A stretch of DNA of 64,000 nucleotides from Aphanomyces cochlioides (taxonomy: Eukaryota > Oomycota > Saprolegniomycetes > Saprolegniales > Verrucalvaceae), in assembly GCA_019828595.1 (NCBI GenBank), contig JAHQRK010000004.1, positions 1,302,001-1,366,000 of the forward strand, in the 5' to 3' direction. Positions 21,318-33,007 of the stretch are shown piece by piece. A model generated the notes under the pieces. It had not been told where the DNA came from. It did no database searches and worked only from the letters and a program-made list of their open reading frames with translations. A program made the position numbers and the translations under genes. The number at the start of each line of letters is the position of its first letter. Positions within the stretch are counted from its first letter, which is position 1.

Positions 21318-21465
21318 GTGAGCATGACGGCTCACCACTTCATCTCCTGTTCAATGACCACTTTGCCATATTCTGTTTTCCAAGTTCTATTTATACAGTA
21401 CGAGGCAAATTAGTAAGTCATTAGGGCCTTTGCCCAAAAATAAGGTTAATACAACTCATTTAACC
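21318..21465 (+). other. 3' UTR of copy U4
   Basis: 148 nt; hairpin variant GTGAGC-ATGACG-GCTCAC (6-bp stem), shared with U5 and P1; tail reads TGCCCAAAAATAA. The 5'-complementary stretch is at 21398-21419. Ends in TTTAACC and abuts U5 at site B. Confidence 0.85.
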
Positions 21466-21466
21466 A

Positions 21467-23107
21467 CAGACCATTGTGATCTCAAGTTACAACTTGTCTA
21501 CGTGCGTGGAAATGGGAGGCACAACGTTTCGACTTGGTGGCAAAGACTTCCTGGTTCCCAAGTACTCGCGTTATGGCAACAACTACTACGTTACGTTCAA
21601 CAAGGTCAGTCACCCTTCGATGGCCAAGGCAATTGTCAAGAAAATGGCTGCATTGACCAAGTCAGTGATAGCAGCATTCAACCCTACTGCTGGTCAGAAC
21701 ATCAAGTCGCCGCATTTGAGAGTCATTTTCAAGTCGTCTGCGCCTCCTGCAGTGCTGGTGCCAAAATCCGGCGACGCACTACGCGAAATCACCATTACGG
21801 ATCCGTCGGGTCAGCCTTTTGTCGTCGTGTTTCAGCACAAGATCGCTGCTCTGAACAAGACATTACCTCCGTCGATTGTTTCACGACGTGCAGAGGCCAA
21901 GGCTGAAAAAGCGAAGGCAAAAGCGGCCAAGGCAGCGGCAAAATCTCCTCCGTCAGGAGAAAAAGAACCTGAACATGATGGAGACGATCATGATCAAGAC
22001 CCTGGAACAAATGCGGAAGGCGAGGCCGACTCAACTGAGGCATCTGGAGATGGTCAAGATGAACAACCACAGCCAACAGCTCCTTCTCATGGCTCTGATG
22101 TCGATATGTCTGGTGACAGCGATCCCCCTAACAACAATGGACAAGACAAACAACAAGAAGATGTGGAAATGTCTACCAACGAATCGCCCGCTCTTGCTCC
22201 ACCAAGTGAGCAGCCCAAGAACTCGCTGGACCTTCAATTGGTAACGGGCTACCGGTCTGGACCAGCTCCAAAACGTACTTTGCCTTCGTCCCCACGTTTG
22301 GATCCCCTGCCGACATCCAACCGTTTTCATATCCTCGAAGAAGACGACGTGGAACTCTCGTTTGAAGACTTTGCAGTGCCTCGAATTGTATTGGAAGATT
22401 CAAGTGCGCCACGCCCGAAAAAGACCAAAGGCAAAGCGAAGAAACAACGACTTAACAAGTCTGCTGCAGCCCACCTCGAATTGGCGAAGAAGATCATTCG
22501 AGACAAGAAAGTCGAAGGCAGTATCACCGAATGTCAACGCATTTTGCGAGATGATCCTCAGCTCGTTGCACATGCTATGTACGCACAAGATGAAGACCTC
22601 AGTTTGTTTCAGTCACTTGTTGCAACCAAGACTATTGAGCGCAAGATGGCTTTGTTAAAAGCTCAAGGCAAGCCTCACAACTACAAACATCACGTCAACT
22701 TCATGGCTCAATACAAGATTCACCCGTCAGAAATCTTGGAAGAATTGACCACGGACATACCAGAGATCAAGCGCATCCTCTTTGCACTTGCTACGATTGA
22801 CTTATTCCTCTCAAATCGGGCCCCAGACCTCTACACAAACTCGGAGGCACTGACTGTTCTATTGAACCAAGAAGCAACAAGATTGCCTGACACCAACTGC
22901 TTGACGGACTGGTCGCTGTTTGCTTTGATCGAAAACTTCAGCGACAATCTCGAGAAGTTCACTTTGCCGGCTCCCGTCTTGTCGGCCATCTCGATGCTCA
23001 AAAGCATCACCAACAATTACCACATCGACGAGCTCTGCAGCAAAGCTCACCACTCCATGAACGCCGACGAAATTGATCCCCTCGATTTGGAGGACGATCA
23101 ACTCTAA
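21467..23107 (+). pseudogene. ORF1 C-terminal part (from Gln467), otherwise unbroken
   Basis: Open from CAG at 21467 to TAA at 23105-23107, 546 codons. Contains the second half of the central domain, the Ala/Lys-rich helix, the acidic linker, the Lys-rich segment and the C-terminal helical domain. The N-terminal 466 residues and start codon are missing because the copy begins at site B. The U4 tail does not join it in frame. It probably yields no ORF1 protein. Confidence 0.88.
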
Positions 23108-23185
23108 GGCTTCTATCCCCTGCTTCAATCCATTTCAACCTCCCCTCTGACCCCTCCATTCTACTCATTTTCATCTGTACTCGTG

Positions 23186-26100
23186 ATGAGTGACAACAAC
23201 TTCTCCGATGTCCCAACTGAACTCGTGGACTGGGACCCACAAATCATCTCCCTCAACACCAATGGCTTCTCCAACAGTCATCGGTACATCCTCGACAAAC
23301 TATCAAGTGTTCACGACGTTTCCTTTATCCAAGAAACCCGTTTCCGCACGCCAAGTCTCCACGACCGTGTTGCGTTCCATTGGCAACGCATCACAAACCA
23401 CGAAGGCTCTTTGTTCTTTGAAGAGCCTATTTACCCTGAAGTATCCACGTCGCCAGCCACTGGAGGTCTGGCTACGTTGATACATCCTCACTCTCCTTTG
23501 AAGAACGCCACTCAAGTCCCTCATGACAACCCAGTGCTTCGTGGTCGTTATCTACAAGTGCGATGTACTCTGGGTCCACTGACAGTCGTTCTTCACAATA
23601 TCTATGCGCCGGCAGCCTTCCAAGAACGAGCAAGTTACTTCGAAGAATTGCCACGCGACTTTCCTCCACATGCGCTCCACATTGTTGGAGGAGATTTCAA
23701 CTGCACTCTCAACAAAGATTTGGATTCGTTGAGACCCAGTACCTCCACCATGGCCGGCACCCTTCAACTGGAACAATGGATGCACAGTTTGTCTCTGGTG
23801 GATCTGTTTCGCCGTCAAAACCCCGTGGCAAGAACCTTCACAAGTCCCACACTCACCAACCGACTTGACTACATCTTTTGTTCGTCCACCTTGGCGGGTC
23901 TTCGTCATTGGAAGGCGACGCACATGCCACACGTTCCACAGGCTGACCACGTGGCTTGTCGTATCATCACAAAGCGTCAAACATTGCGCCATGGCTCTGG
24001 ATCATGGAAAGCTCCAACTTGGCTACTTCGTCTACCACGAGCGGCCGAGATTGTTCATGGATGTCTGGATCGATTTTTGGACAAGTCTCCAACATTCCAC
24101 AATATCTCCAAGGCCTACGACATGCTGGTCAATGATATCCGCTCCCAACTCAAAGAATACCATTCTCAACGATTGGAGAAACAACGTCTGCCGTTGAAGA
24201 AGTTAGCTGTCGAGATCGCTTCGCTTTTGCAAGTCCCCAACATGCGTCAAGATGCAGTGCTGGTGGATCGAGTGCGAGACCTTCAAAAGCAAATTCACGA
24301 GCTGCAAGATCGAGACAAGCAGTTTCGTCAAGACCAGGCGTTCCAACTTCACTTGTACAAAGCAGAGCGCTCGTCCAAGTTCCACTTCATGTCCCCTGTC
24401 CCTACCCCCTTGAAGAAGACAGTCTTCAAAGAGTTGGTGGATGTCAATGGAAATGTTGTCTCCAATCAACAAGGCATGTCTGACGTCCTGGTCGACTACT
24501 ACAAGGACTTGTTTGCAGCTCCCGAGGTGCAGCGATCTGGAGACGAAGTGTCGTCATTTCTGACCCCATTGACTCGACACAAGCAACTGCCAGAGCAAGC
24601 CCAGAAAGAGCTGTCGGCTCCCTTGCGCGCCAACGAGTTCTATCATGCTATTCGACACAGCAGTTCGAACTCAGCGCCAGGTCCCAACGCTCTGCCATTC
24701 GAAGTCCTCAAACTTGCACCTCACAAGTGGTCGTTGGTATTGGAGCTGCTATTCACACACCAGCTCCATTCTCACCCTCGCTTGACTCCCATGCAACTTG
24801 TCAGTACGCTGGTGTTGCTGCACAAGAAAGGCCCCAAGTCACAAGCCAAGAACTATCGGCCCATTAGCCTACTCAACACGGATGTGAAAATCCTGACGAG
24901 TATTCTGGCTTATCGACTCCAGCGCCACATTCGACACATCATCCACCCGGACCAGCAAGGCTTTATCCGTCGAAGCAATATCCAAACCAATATTGCACGA
25001 CTGGATGACATGCTGCACCACATCAAACTACACAGTCCGTCCTCGATGGTGGCACTGCTTGACTTTGAGAAAGCTTTTGATCGCGTGGACCACGCGTACT
25101 TGCTCCGCGTCCTCCGTCACTATGGCTTTCCCGAAACCTTTGTTGACATGGTTCGCGTACTGTACTCGGGCCGCAAGTCTCGCATCTTGGTGAACGGCTT
25201 CTTGTCCAAGCCAGTTCACATCTCACGCGGTGTGTTGCAAGGTGATCCACTGTCGCCACTTCTGTTTGTGATCGCTTTAGAACCGATGTGCCAACTCCTA
25301 CGGCAACACTCCAACTATGGCATCAAGTGTGGGGATCGCTACCACACTGGGAGTTACTTTGCCGACGACTCGCAACTCTATGCGGCAAATGAGACGTGCC
25401 TCCACCGGCAGCTTGCATTGGTTCAAACCTTTTGCGACAAGTCTGGTTTCCGACTCAACGTAGACAAGACCCAAATTCTGACCTACAGCCAGTTGAATGG
25501 GAACCTTGCCTCACTACAAGTTACTTCCGACAGTCCCGTGAAGGCTCTTGGTATCTTGGTTGCGCCCAATCTTTCTCCATTGGCACGTTTCAATTACGTG
25601 TTTGAGAAGTTTGTGGCTCGCTTGTCTTTGTGGCTCTACAAGGCTCGAACCATGGCCGGAAAAGTCACTATCCTGCACAGCATATGTCTGCCTGTGTTAT
25701 GGTACCAACTGGCTTTTGTCCCTGCCGACAAAGACCTGGCCAAAAAGATCGACAAGGCCATGCTTCAATTTATGCATGGTGAAGAAATCAACCCATCCTC
25801 CTCTGTCCATGGCCTCCGTTTGATCAAAAAGGAGATCCTATTCATGCCGAAGAAGTCCGGTGGCTTAGGCCTGCACCATGCACTTGCTTTATGGCAACAA
25901 CACAACCGCTCTGTCATGATCAGATGCATTCAAGCCATCACCACCCCACCCCGCAAGTCTGCCATGTCCGCCTGGATTACGCCGGGCTATACTCTCCTCG
26001 AGAAGGCTTTTCATCCATGGGGTTCCCCCCGAGATCTCCTCTTGGCAAATGGCTCTTCTGCATTCATCAGACGACTGTACAAGAATCCCAATATCACTCC

Positions 26101-27241
26101 AATGTGGAAAGCCTTATTGAGTAGCTGGTTTGAATCCCGCTGGACTCCGTACGGCTGTCCAAATCACATCTCATCTTTGGATGTTCCCCTTTGGCACAAC
26201 TCGTATCTGCCTGGACTCGAAGACCTATACGATCAGTGCTCTACATCGACGCAAGACCAAGCCAATGTATTGGCTTCGCTTCACATCACGAAGTTGTCGC
26301 ATTTGTTGACTCCGTGTCAGCGAGTTTGGCCAGCTTCGATCTTGTTCGACAAAATCAACCGTGCCTGCCGCCAAGCCAATTTTGTCCCTCCAACGAAACA
26401 ATGGATCTCAATCTTGGTGACCAAGTTATCACGATTGTTTGAGATTGTTTCTGAAGAGGATGCTCCCGTGTTCCACTTGCCGACGCCAAGCTCTGAATGG
26501 ATGGAATGGCACTGGATAATTCACCCTGACTCGAGTCCGATCTTGTTGGCGTTTGCGACTTCGAAATCGGCTAAGATCAGAGCTTCTCCAGCTGTCAGCT
26601 CGTCCATTCTTCCTACCAAGCATCTCAACCTGCCATCCAACTTTTACGAAGACCCCAAGCGCCTTACCCAACTTGCCGCCTTCCTCCAACCCGACCACAT
26701 TCTCCCTCGATATGGAGAGTTCATTTTCAAGACCCTTCTCCGCGCCAACGCCATGCAATATCTGTTTCAGTACCAAGACCCCAAGCCGACGTGTGTCTTC
26801 TGTCGTGTCAATGAGACGTACGAGCATTTCCTGTTCTCTTGTGGATATGGTCAATCTGTTTGGTATTCCTTCAAGACAATCCAGCGACTGCTCGAGTGTT
26901 CCTTTCCGTCGACTTGTCTGGAAATGTTCTACGAGACGCCCAAGCCGTCCGATGGATACTACATCCGTGGCTATCTGAAGATCTGGCCGATTGTCCGAGC
27001 CTGCGTGTATTATCAAATATGGCTCCAACGTGCCGATCGCACCTTTCGACCCGACCTCACAGCGAAGAGTCCGATGGAAGTTGCCATTCATGCTGCCTCT
27101 TTGATCAAGCTACATCTACAACAGCTCCTGGTTGATCTCCCTCTCAAGAAGGGATACACCAAGGTATTCAATGTGCTCAAGCATCTATCTTCGGACCCCT
27201 GGTTACGTCAACACATCATTCCTGACAGCGTCGTTTCATGA
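23186..27241 (+). CDS. ORF2: endonuclease - reverse transcriptase (intact)
   Basis: Full 1,351 codons, ATG at 23186 after the conserved spacer. All endonuclease residues (Glu50, Asp170, Asn172, Asp254, His255), the RT Asp triad and the zinc motif are present. Differences from the copy at 17262: GFIRRS, FIRRLYKN, WYSFKTIQ and LVQTFC. A putatively active enzyme source if this copy is transcribed; there is no promoter in the copy itself because its 5' end is absent. Confidence 0.94.
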   Translation: MSDNNFSDVPTELVDWDPQIISLNTNGFSNSHRYILDKLSSVHDVSFIQETRFRTPSLHDRVAFHWQRITNHEGSLFFEEPIYPEVSTSPATGGLATLIHPHSPLKNATQVPHDNPVLRGRYLQVRCTLGPLTVVLHNIYAPAAFQERASYFEELPRDFPPHALHIVGGDFNCTLNKDLDSLRPSTSTMAGTLQLEQWMHSLSLVDLFRRQNPVARTFTSPTLTNRLDYIFCSSTLAGLRHWKATHMPHVPQADHVACRIITKRQTLRHGSGSWKAPTWLLRLPRAAEIVHGCLDRFLDKSPTFHNISKAYDMLVNDIRSQLKEYHSQRLEKQRLPLKKLAVEIASLLQVPNMRQDAVLVDRVRDLQKQIHELQDRDKQFRQDQAFQLHLYKAERSSKFHFMSPVPTPLKKTVFKELVDVNGNVVSNQQGMSDVLVDYYKDLFAAPEVQRSGDEVSSFLTPLTRHKQLPEQAQKELSAPLRANEFYHAIRHSSSNSAPGPNALPFEVLKLAPHKWSLVLELLFTHQLHSHPRLTPMQLVSTLVLLHKKGPKSQAKNYRPISLLNTDVKILTSILAYRLQRHIRHIIHPDQQGFIRRSNIQTNIARLDDMLHHIKLHSPSSMVALLDFEKAFDRVDHAYLLRVLRHYGFPETFVDMVRVLYSGRKSRILVNGFLSKPVHISRGVLQGDPLSPLLFVIALEPMCQLLRQHSNYGIKCGDRYHTGSYFADDSQLYAANETCLHRQLALVQTFCDKSGFRLNVDKTQILTYSQLNGNLASLQVTSDSPVKALGILVAPNLSPLARFNYVFEKFVARLSLWLYKARTMAGKVTILHSICLPVLWYQLAFVPADKDLAKKIDKAMLQFMHGEEINPSSSVHGLRLIKKEILFMPKKSGGLGLHHALALWQQHNRSVMIRCIQAITTPPRKSAMSAWITPGYTLLEKAFHPWGSPRDLLLANGSSAFIRRLYKNPNITPMWKALLSSWFESRWTPYGCPNHISSLDVPLWHNSYLPGLEDLYDQCSTSTQDQANVLASLHITKLSHLLTPCQRVWPASILFDKINRACRQANFVPPTKQWISILVTKLSRLFEIVSEEDAPVFHLPTPSSEWMEWHWIIHPDSSPILLAFATSKSAKIRASPAVSSSILPTKHLNLPSNFYEDPKRLTQLAAFLQPDHILPRYGEFIFKTLLRANAMQYLFQYQDPKPTCVFCRVNETYEHFLFSCGYGQSVWYSFKTIQRLLECSFPSTCLEMFYETPKPSDGYYIRGYLKIWPIVRACVYYQIWLQRADRTFRPDLTAKSPMEVAIHAASLIKLHLQQLLVDLPLKKGYTKVFNVLKHLSSDPWLRQHIIPDSVVS

Positions 27242-27389
27242 GTGAGCATGACGGCTCACCACTTCATCTCCTGTTCAATGACCACTTTGCCATATTCTGT
27301 TTTCCAAGTTCTATTTATACAGTACGAGGCAAATTAGTAAGTCATTAGGGCCTTTGCTCAAAAATAAGGTTAATACAACTCATTTAACC
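27242..27389 (+). other. 3' UTR of copy U5
   Basis: 148 nt; GTGAGC-ATGACG-GCTCAC hairpin as in U4 and P1; ends in TTTAACC and abuts U6 at GGCGACGC (site E) with shared CC. Confidence 0.85.
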
Positions 27390-28727
27390 GGCGACGCACT
27401 ACGCGAAATCACCATTACGGATCCGTCGGGTCAGCCTTTTGTCGTCGTGTTTCAGCACAAGATCGCTGCTCTGAACAAGACATTGCCTCCGTCGATTGTT
27501 TCACGACGTGCAGAGGCCAAGGCTGAAAAAGCGAAGGCAAAAGCGGCCAAGGCAGCGGCAAAATCTCCTCCGTCAGGAGAAAAAGAACCTGAACATGATG
27601 GAGACGATCATGATCAAGACCCTGGAACAAATGCGGAAGGCGAGGCCGACTCAACTGAGGCATCTGGAGATCGTCAAGATGAACAACCACAGCCAACAGC
27701 TCCTTCTCATGGCTCTGATGTCGATATGTCTGGTGACAGCGATCCCCCTAACAACAATGGACAAGACAAACAACAAGAAGATGTGGAAATGTCTACCAAC
27801 GAATCGCCCGCTCTTGCTCCACCAAGTGAGCAGCCCAAGAACTCGCTGGACCTTCAATTGGTAACGGGCTACCGGTCTGGACCAGCTCCAAAACGTACTT
27901 TGCCTTCGTCCCCACGTTTGGATCCCCTGCCGACATCCAACCGTTTCCATATCCTCGAAGAAGACGACGTGGAACTCTCGTTTGAAGACTTTGCAGTGCC
28001 TCGAATTGTATTGGAAGATTCAAGTGCGCCACGCCCGAAAAAGACCAAAGGCAAAGCGAAGAAACAACGACTTAACAAGTCTGCTGCAGCCCACCTCGAA
28101 TTGGCGAAGAAGATCATTCGAGACAAGAAAGTCGAAGGCAGTATCACCGAATGTCAACGCATTTTGCGAGATGATCCTCAGCTCGTTGCACATGCTATGT
28201 ACGCACAAGATGAAGACCTCAGTTTGTTTCAGACACTTGTTGCAACCAAGACTATTGAGCGCAAGATGGCTTTGTTAAAAGCTCAAGGCAAGCCTCACAA
28301 CTACAAACATCACGTCAACTTCATGGCTCAATACAAGATTCACCCGTCAGAAATCTTGGAAGAATTGACCACGGACATACCAGAGATCAAGCGCATCCTC
28401 TTTGCACTTGCTACGATTGACTTATTCCTCTCAAATCGGGCCCCAGACCTCTACACAAACTCGGAGGCACTGACTGTTCTATTGAACCAAGAAGCAACAA
28501 GATTGCCTGACACCAACTGCTTGACGGACTGGTCGCTGTTTGCTTTGATCGAAAACTTCAGCGACAATCTCGAGAAGTTCACTTTGCCGGCTCCCGTCTT
28601 GTCGGCCATCTCGATGCTCAAAAGCATCACCAACAATTACCACATCGACGAGCTCTGCAGCAAAGCTCACCACTCCATGAACGCCGACGAAATTGATCCC
28701 CTCGATTTGGAGGACGATCAACTCTAA
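27390..28727 (+). pseudogene. ORF1 C-terminal part (from codon 568)
   Basis: 445 codons from GGC at 27390 to TAA at 28725-28727, unbroken, with no start codon. Keeps the end of the central domain (EITITDPSGQPFVVVF), the Ala/Lys helix, the acidic linker, the Lys-rich segment and the helical C-terminal domain. U5's stop-free tail reads into it in frame. One private change is FQTLVATK for FQSLVATK. Confidence 0.87.
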
Positions 28728-28805
28728 GGCTTCTATCCCCTGCTTCAATCCATTTCAACCTCCCCTCTGACCCCTCCATTCTACTCATTTTCATCTGTAC
28801 TCGTG

Positions 28806-31800
28806 ATGAGTGACAACAACTTCTCCGATGTCCCAACTGAACTCGTGGACTGGGACCCACAAATCATCTCCCTCAACACCAATGGCTTCTCCAACAGTCA
28901 TCGGTACATCCTCGACAAACTATCAAGTGTTCACGACGTTTCCTTTATCCAAGAAACCCGTTTCCGCACGCCAAGTCTCCACGACCGTGTTGCGTTCCAT
29001 TGGCAACGCATCACAAACCACGAAGGCTCTTTGTTCTTTGAAGAGCCTATTTACCCTGAAGTATCCACGTCGCCAGCCACTGGAGGTCTGGCTACGTTGA
29101 TACATCCTCACTCTCCTTTGAAGAACGCCACTCAAGTCCCTCATGACAACCCAGTGCTTCGTGGTCGTTATCTACAAGTGCGATGTACTCTGGGTCCACT
29201 GACAGTCGTTCTCCACAATATCTATGCGCCGGCAGCCTTCCAAGAACGAGCAAGTTACTTCGAAGAATTGCCACGCGACTTTCCTCCACATGCGCTCCAC
29301 ATTGTTGGAGGAGATTTCAACTGCACTCTCAACAAAGATTTGGATTCGTTGAGACCCAGTACCTCCACCATGGCCGGCACCCTTCAACTGGAACAATGGA
29401 TGCACAGTTTGTCTCTGGTGGATCTGTTTCGCCGTCAAAACCCCGTGGCACGAGCCTTCACAAGTCCCACACTCACCAACCGACTCGACTACATCTTTTG
29501 TTCGTCCACCTTGGCGGGTCTTCGTCATTGGAAGGCGACGCACATGCCACACGTTCCACAGGCTGACCACGTGGCTTGTCGTATCATCTCAAAGCGTCAA
29601 ACATTGCGCCATGGCTCTGGATCATGGAAAGCTCCAACTTGGCTACTTCGTCTACCACGAGCGGCCGAGATTGTTCATGGATGTCTGGATCGATTTTTGG
29701 ACAAGTCTCCAACATTCCACAATATCTCCAAGGCCTACGACATGCTGGTCAATGATATCCGCTCCCAACTCAAAGAATACCATTCTCAACGATTGGAGAA
29801 ACAACGTCTGCCGTTGAAGAAGTTAGCTGTCGAGATCGCTTCGCTTTTGCAAGTCCCCAACATGCGTCAAGATGCAGTGCTGGTGGATCGAGTGCGAGAC
29901 CTTCAAAAGCAAATTCACGAGCTGCAAGATCGAGACAAGCAGTTTCGTCAAGACCAGGCGTTCCAACTTCACTTGTACAAAGCAGAGCGCTCGTCCAAGT
30001 TCCACTTCATGTCCCCTGTCCCTACCCCCTTGAAGAAGACAGTCTTCAAAGAGTTGGTGGATGTCAATGGAAATGTTGTCTCCAATCAACAAGGCATGTC
30101 TGACGTCCTGGTCGACTACTACAAGGACTTGTTTGCAGCTCCCGAGGTGCAGCGATCTGGAGACGAAGTGTCGTCATTTCTGACCCCATTGACTCGACAC
30201 AAGCAACTGCCAGAGCAAGCCCAGAAAGAGCTGTCGGCTCCCTTGCGCGCCAACGAGTATCATGCTATTCGACACAGCAGTTCGAACTCAGCGCCAGGTC
30301 CCAACGCTCTGCCATTCGAAGTCCTCAAACTTGCACCTCACAAGTGGTCGTTGGTATTGGAGCTGCTATTCACACACCAGCTCCATTCTCACCCTCGCTT
30401 GACTCCCATGCAACTTGTCAGTACGCTGGTGTTGCTGCACAAGAAAGGCCCCAAGTCACAAGCCAAGAACTATCGGCCCATTAGCCTACTCAACACGGAT
30501 GTGAAAATCCTGACGAGTATTCTGGCTTATCGACTCCAGCGCCACATTCGACACATCATCCACCCGGACCAGCAAGGCTTTATCCGTCGAAGCAATATCC
30601 AAACCAATATTGCACGACTGGATGACATGCTGCACCACATCAAACTACACAGTCCGTCCTCGATGGTGGCACTGCTTGACTTTGAGAAAGCTTTTGATCG
30701 CGTGGACCACGCGTACTTGCTCCGCGTCCTCCGTCACTATGGCTTTCCCGAAACCTTTGTTGACATGGTTCGCGTACTGTACTCGGGCCGCAAGTCTCGA
30801 ATCTTGGTGAACGGCTTCTTGTCCAAGCCAGTTCACATCTCACGCGGTGTGTTGCAAGGTGATCCACTGTCGCCACTTCTGTTTGTGATCGCTTTGGAAC
30901 CGATGTGCCAACTCCTACGGCAACACTCCAACTATGGCATCAAGTGTGGGGATCGCTACCACACTGGGAGTTACTTTGCCGACGACTCGCAACTCTATGC
31001 TGCAAATGAGACGTGCCTCCACCGGCAGCTTGCATTGGTTCAAACCTTTTGCGACAAGTCTGGTTTCCGACTCAACGTAGACAAGACCCAAATTCTGACC
31101 TACAGCCAGTTGAATGGGAACCTTGCCTCACTACAAGTTACTTCCGACAGTCCCGTGAAGGCTCTTGGTATCTTGGTTGCGCCCAATCTTTCTCCATTGG
31201 CACGTTTCAATTACGTGTATGAGAAGTTTGTGGCTCGCTTGTCTTTGTGGCTCTACAAGGCTCGAACCATGGCCGGAAAAGTCACTATCCTGCACAGCAT
31301 ATGTCTGCCTGTGTTATGGTACCAACTGGCTTTTGTCCCTGCCGACAAAGACCTGGCCAAAAAGATCGACAAGGCCATGCTTCAATTTATGCATGGTGAA
31401 GAAATCAACCCATCCTCCTCTGTCCATGGCCTCCGTTTGATCAAAAAGGAGATCCTATTCATGCCGAAGAAGTCCGGTGGCTTAGGCCTGCACCATGCAC
31501 TTGCTTTATGGCAACAACACAACCGCTCTGTCATGATCAGATGCATTCAAGCCATCACCACCCCACCCCGCAAGTCTGCCATGTCCGCCTGGATTACGCC
31601 GGGCTATACTCTCCTCGAGAAGGCTTTTCATCCATGGGGTTCCCCCCGAGATCTCCTCTTGGCAAATGGCTCTTCTGCATTCATCAGACGACTGTACAAG
31701 AATCCCAATATCACTCCAATGTGGAAAGCCTTATTGAGTAGCTGGTTTGAATCCCGCTGGACTCCGTACGGCTGTCCAAATCACATCTCATCTTTGGATG

Positions 31801-32858
31801 TTCCCCTTTGGCACAACTCGTATCTGCCTGGACTCGAAGACCTATACGATCAGTGCTCTACATCGACGCAAGACCAAGCCAATGTATTGGCTTCGCTTCA
31901 CATCACGAAGTTGTCGCATTTGTTGACTCCGTGTCAGCGAGTTTGGCCAGCTTCGATCTTGTTCGACAAAATCAACCGTGCCTGCCGCCAAGCCAATTTT
32001 GTCCCTCCAACGAAACAATGGATCTCAATCTTGGTGACCAAGTTATCACGATTGTTTGAGATTGTTTCTGAAGAGGATGCTCCCGTGTTCCACTTGCCGA
32101 CGCCAAGCTCTGAATGGATGGAATGGCACTGAATAATTCACCCTGACTCGAGTCCGATCTTGTTGGCGTTTGCGACTTCGAAATCGGCTAAGATCAGAGC
32201 TTCTCCAGCTGCCAGCTCGTCCATTCTTCCTACCAAGCATCTCAACCTGCCATCCAACTTTTACGAAGACCCCAAGCGCCTTACCCAACTTGCCGCCTTC
32301 CTCCAACCCGACCACATTCTCCCTCGATATGGAGAGTTCATTTTCAAGACCCTTCTCCGCGCCAACGCCATGCAATATCTGTTTCAGTACCAAGACCCCA
32401 AGCCGACGTGTGTCTTCTGTCGTGTCAATGAGACGTACGAGCATTTCCTGTTCTCTTGTGGATATGGTCAATCTGTTTGGTATTTCTTCAAGACAATCCA
32501 GCGACTGCTCGAGTGTTCCTTTCCGTCCACGTGTCTGGAAATGTTCTACGAGACGCCCAAGCCGTCCGATGGATACTACATCCGTGGCTATCTGAAGATC
32601 TGGCCGATTGTCCGAGCCTGCGTGTATTATCAAATATGGCTCCAACGTGCCGATCGCACCTTTCGACCCGACCTCACAGCGAAGAGTCCGATGGAAGTTG
32701 CCATTCATGCTGCCTCTTTGATCAAGCTACATCTACAACAGCTCCTGGTTGATCTCCCTCTCAAGAAGGGATACACCAAGGTATTCAATGTGCTCAAGCA
32801 TCTATCTTCGGACCCCTGGTTATGTCAACACATCATTCCTGACAGCGTCGTTTCATGA
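28806..32858 (+). pseudogene. ORF2 with in-frame 3-nt deletion and TGA nonsense codon
   Basis: ATG at 28806. A 3-nt deletion at about 30256-30260 removes Phe485 (RANEYHAI). A Trp codon has become TGA at 32130-32132 (WMEWH then stop), cutting off the C-terminal region with the zinc motif. After the stop the frame is open to 32858. Endonuclease and RT motifs lie before the stop. The truncated 1,108-aa product would lack the zinc motif, which in other L1-type elements is needed for efficient mobility (established for the group, inferred here). Confidence 0.92.
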
Positions 32859-33006
32859 GTGAGCTAACGGCTCACTCACTTCATCTCCTGTTCAATGACC
32901 ACTTTGCCATATTCTGTTTTCCAAGTTCTATTTATACAGTACGAGGCAAATTAGTAAGTCATTAGGGCCTTTGCTCAAAAATAAGGTTAATACAACTCAT
33001 TTAACC
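32859..33006 (+). other. 3' UTR of copy U6
   Basis: 148 nt; 9-bp stop-codon stem with loop TAACG as in U3; ends in TTTAACC and abuts U7 at site B. Confidence 0.85.
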
Positions 33007-33007
33007 A

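Larger units (their letters stand above)
14151..21465 (+). mobile_element. LINE copy U4, almost complete (lacks 5' UTR and ATG)
   Basis: Begins six bases into ORF1 (ATGTCC lost, its CC shared with U3's tail) and contains otherwise complete ORF1, spacer, ORF2 and 3' UTR. At 7.3 kb it is the longest copy with both reading frames unbroken. No TSD. It abuts U5 at site B with shared CC. Confidence 0.93.
21466..27389 (+). mobile_element. LINE copy U5, truncated in ORF1 at site B
   Basis: Lacks the 5' UTR and the first 466 codons of ORF1; the rest is complete with intact ORF2. No TSD. It shares several 5'-half variants with U7 (including SSQYLC in the +1 frame) but ends like U4. Confidence 0.92.
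27390..33006 (+). mobile_element. LINE copy U6, truncated in ORF1
   Basis: Begins at ORF1 codon 568 (site E). ORF2 carries a 3-nt deletion and a nonsense codon. The 3' half matches the U3 subtype (PAASSS, FFKTIQ, LCQHIIPDS), while FIRRLYKN is shared with U5 and YVYEKF with U7: a mosaic. No TSD. Confidence 0.92.
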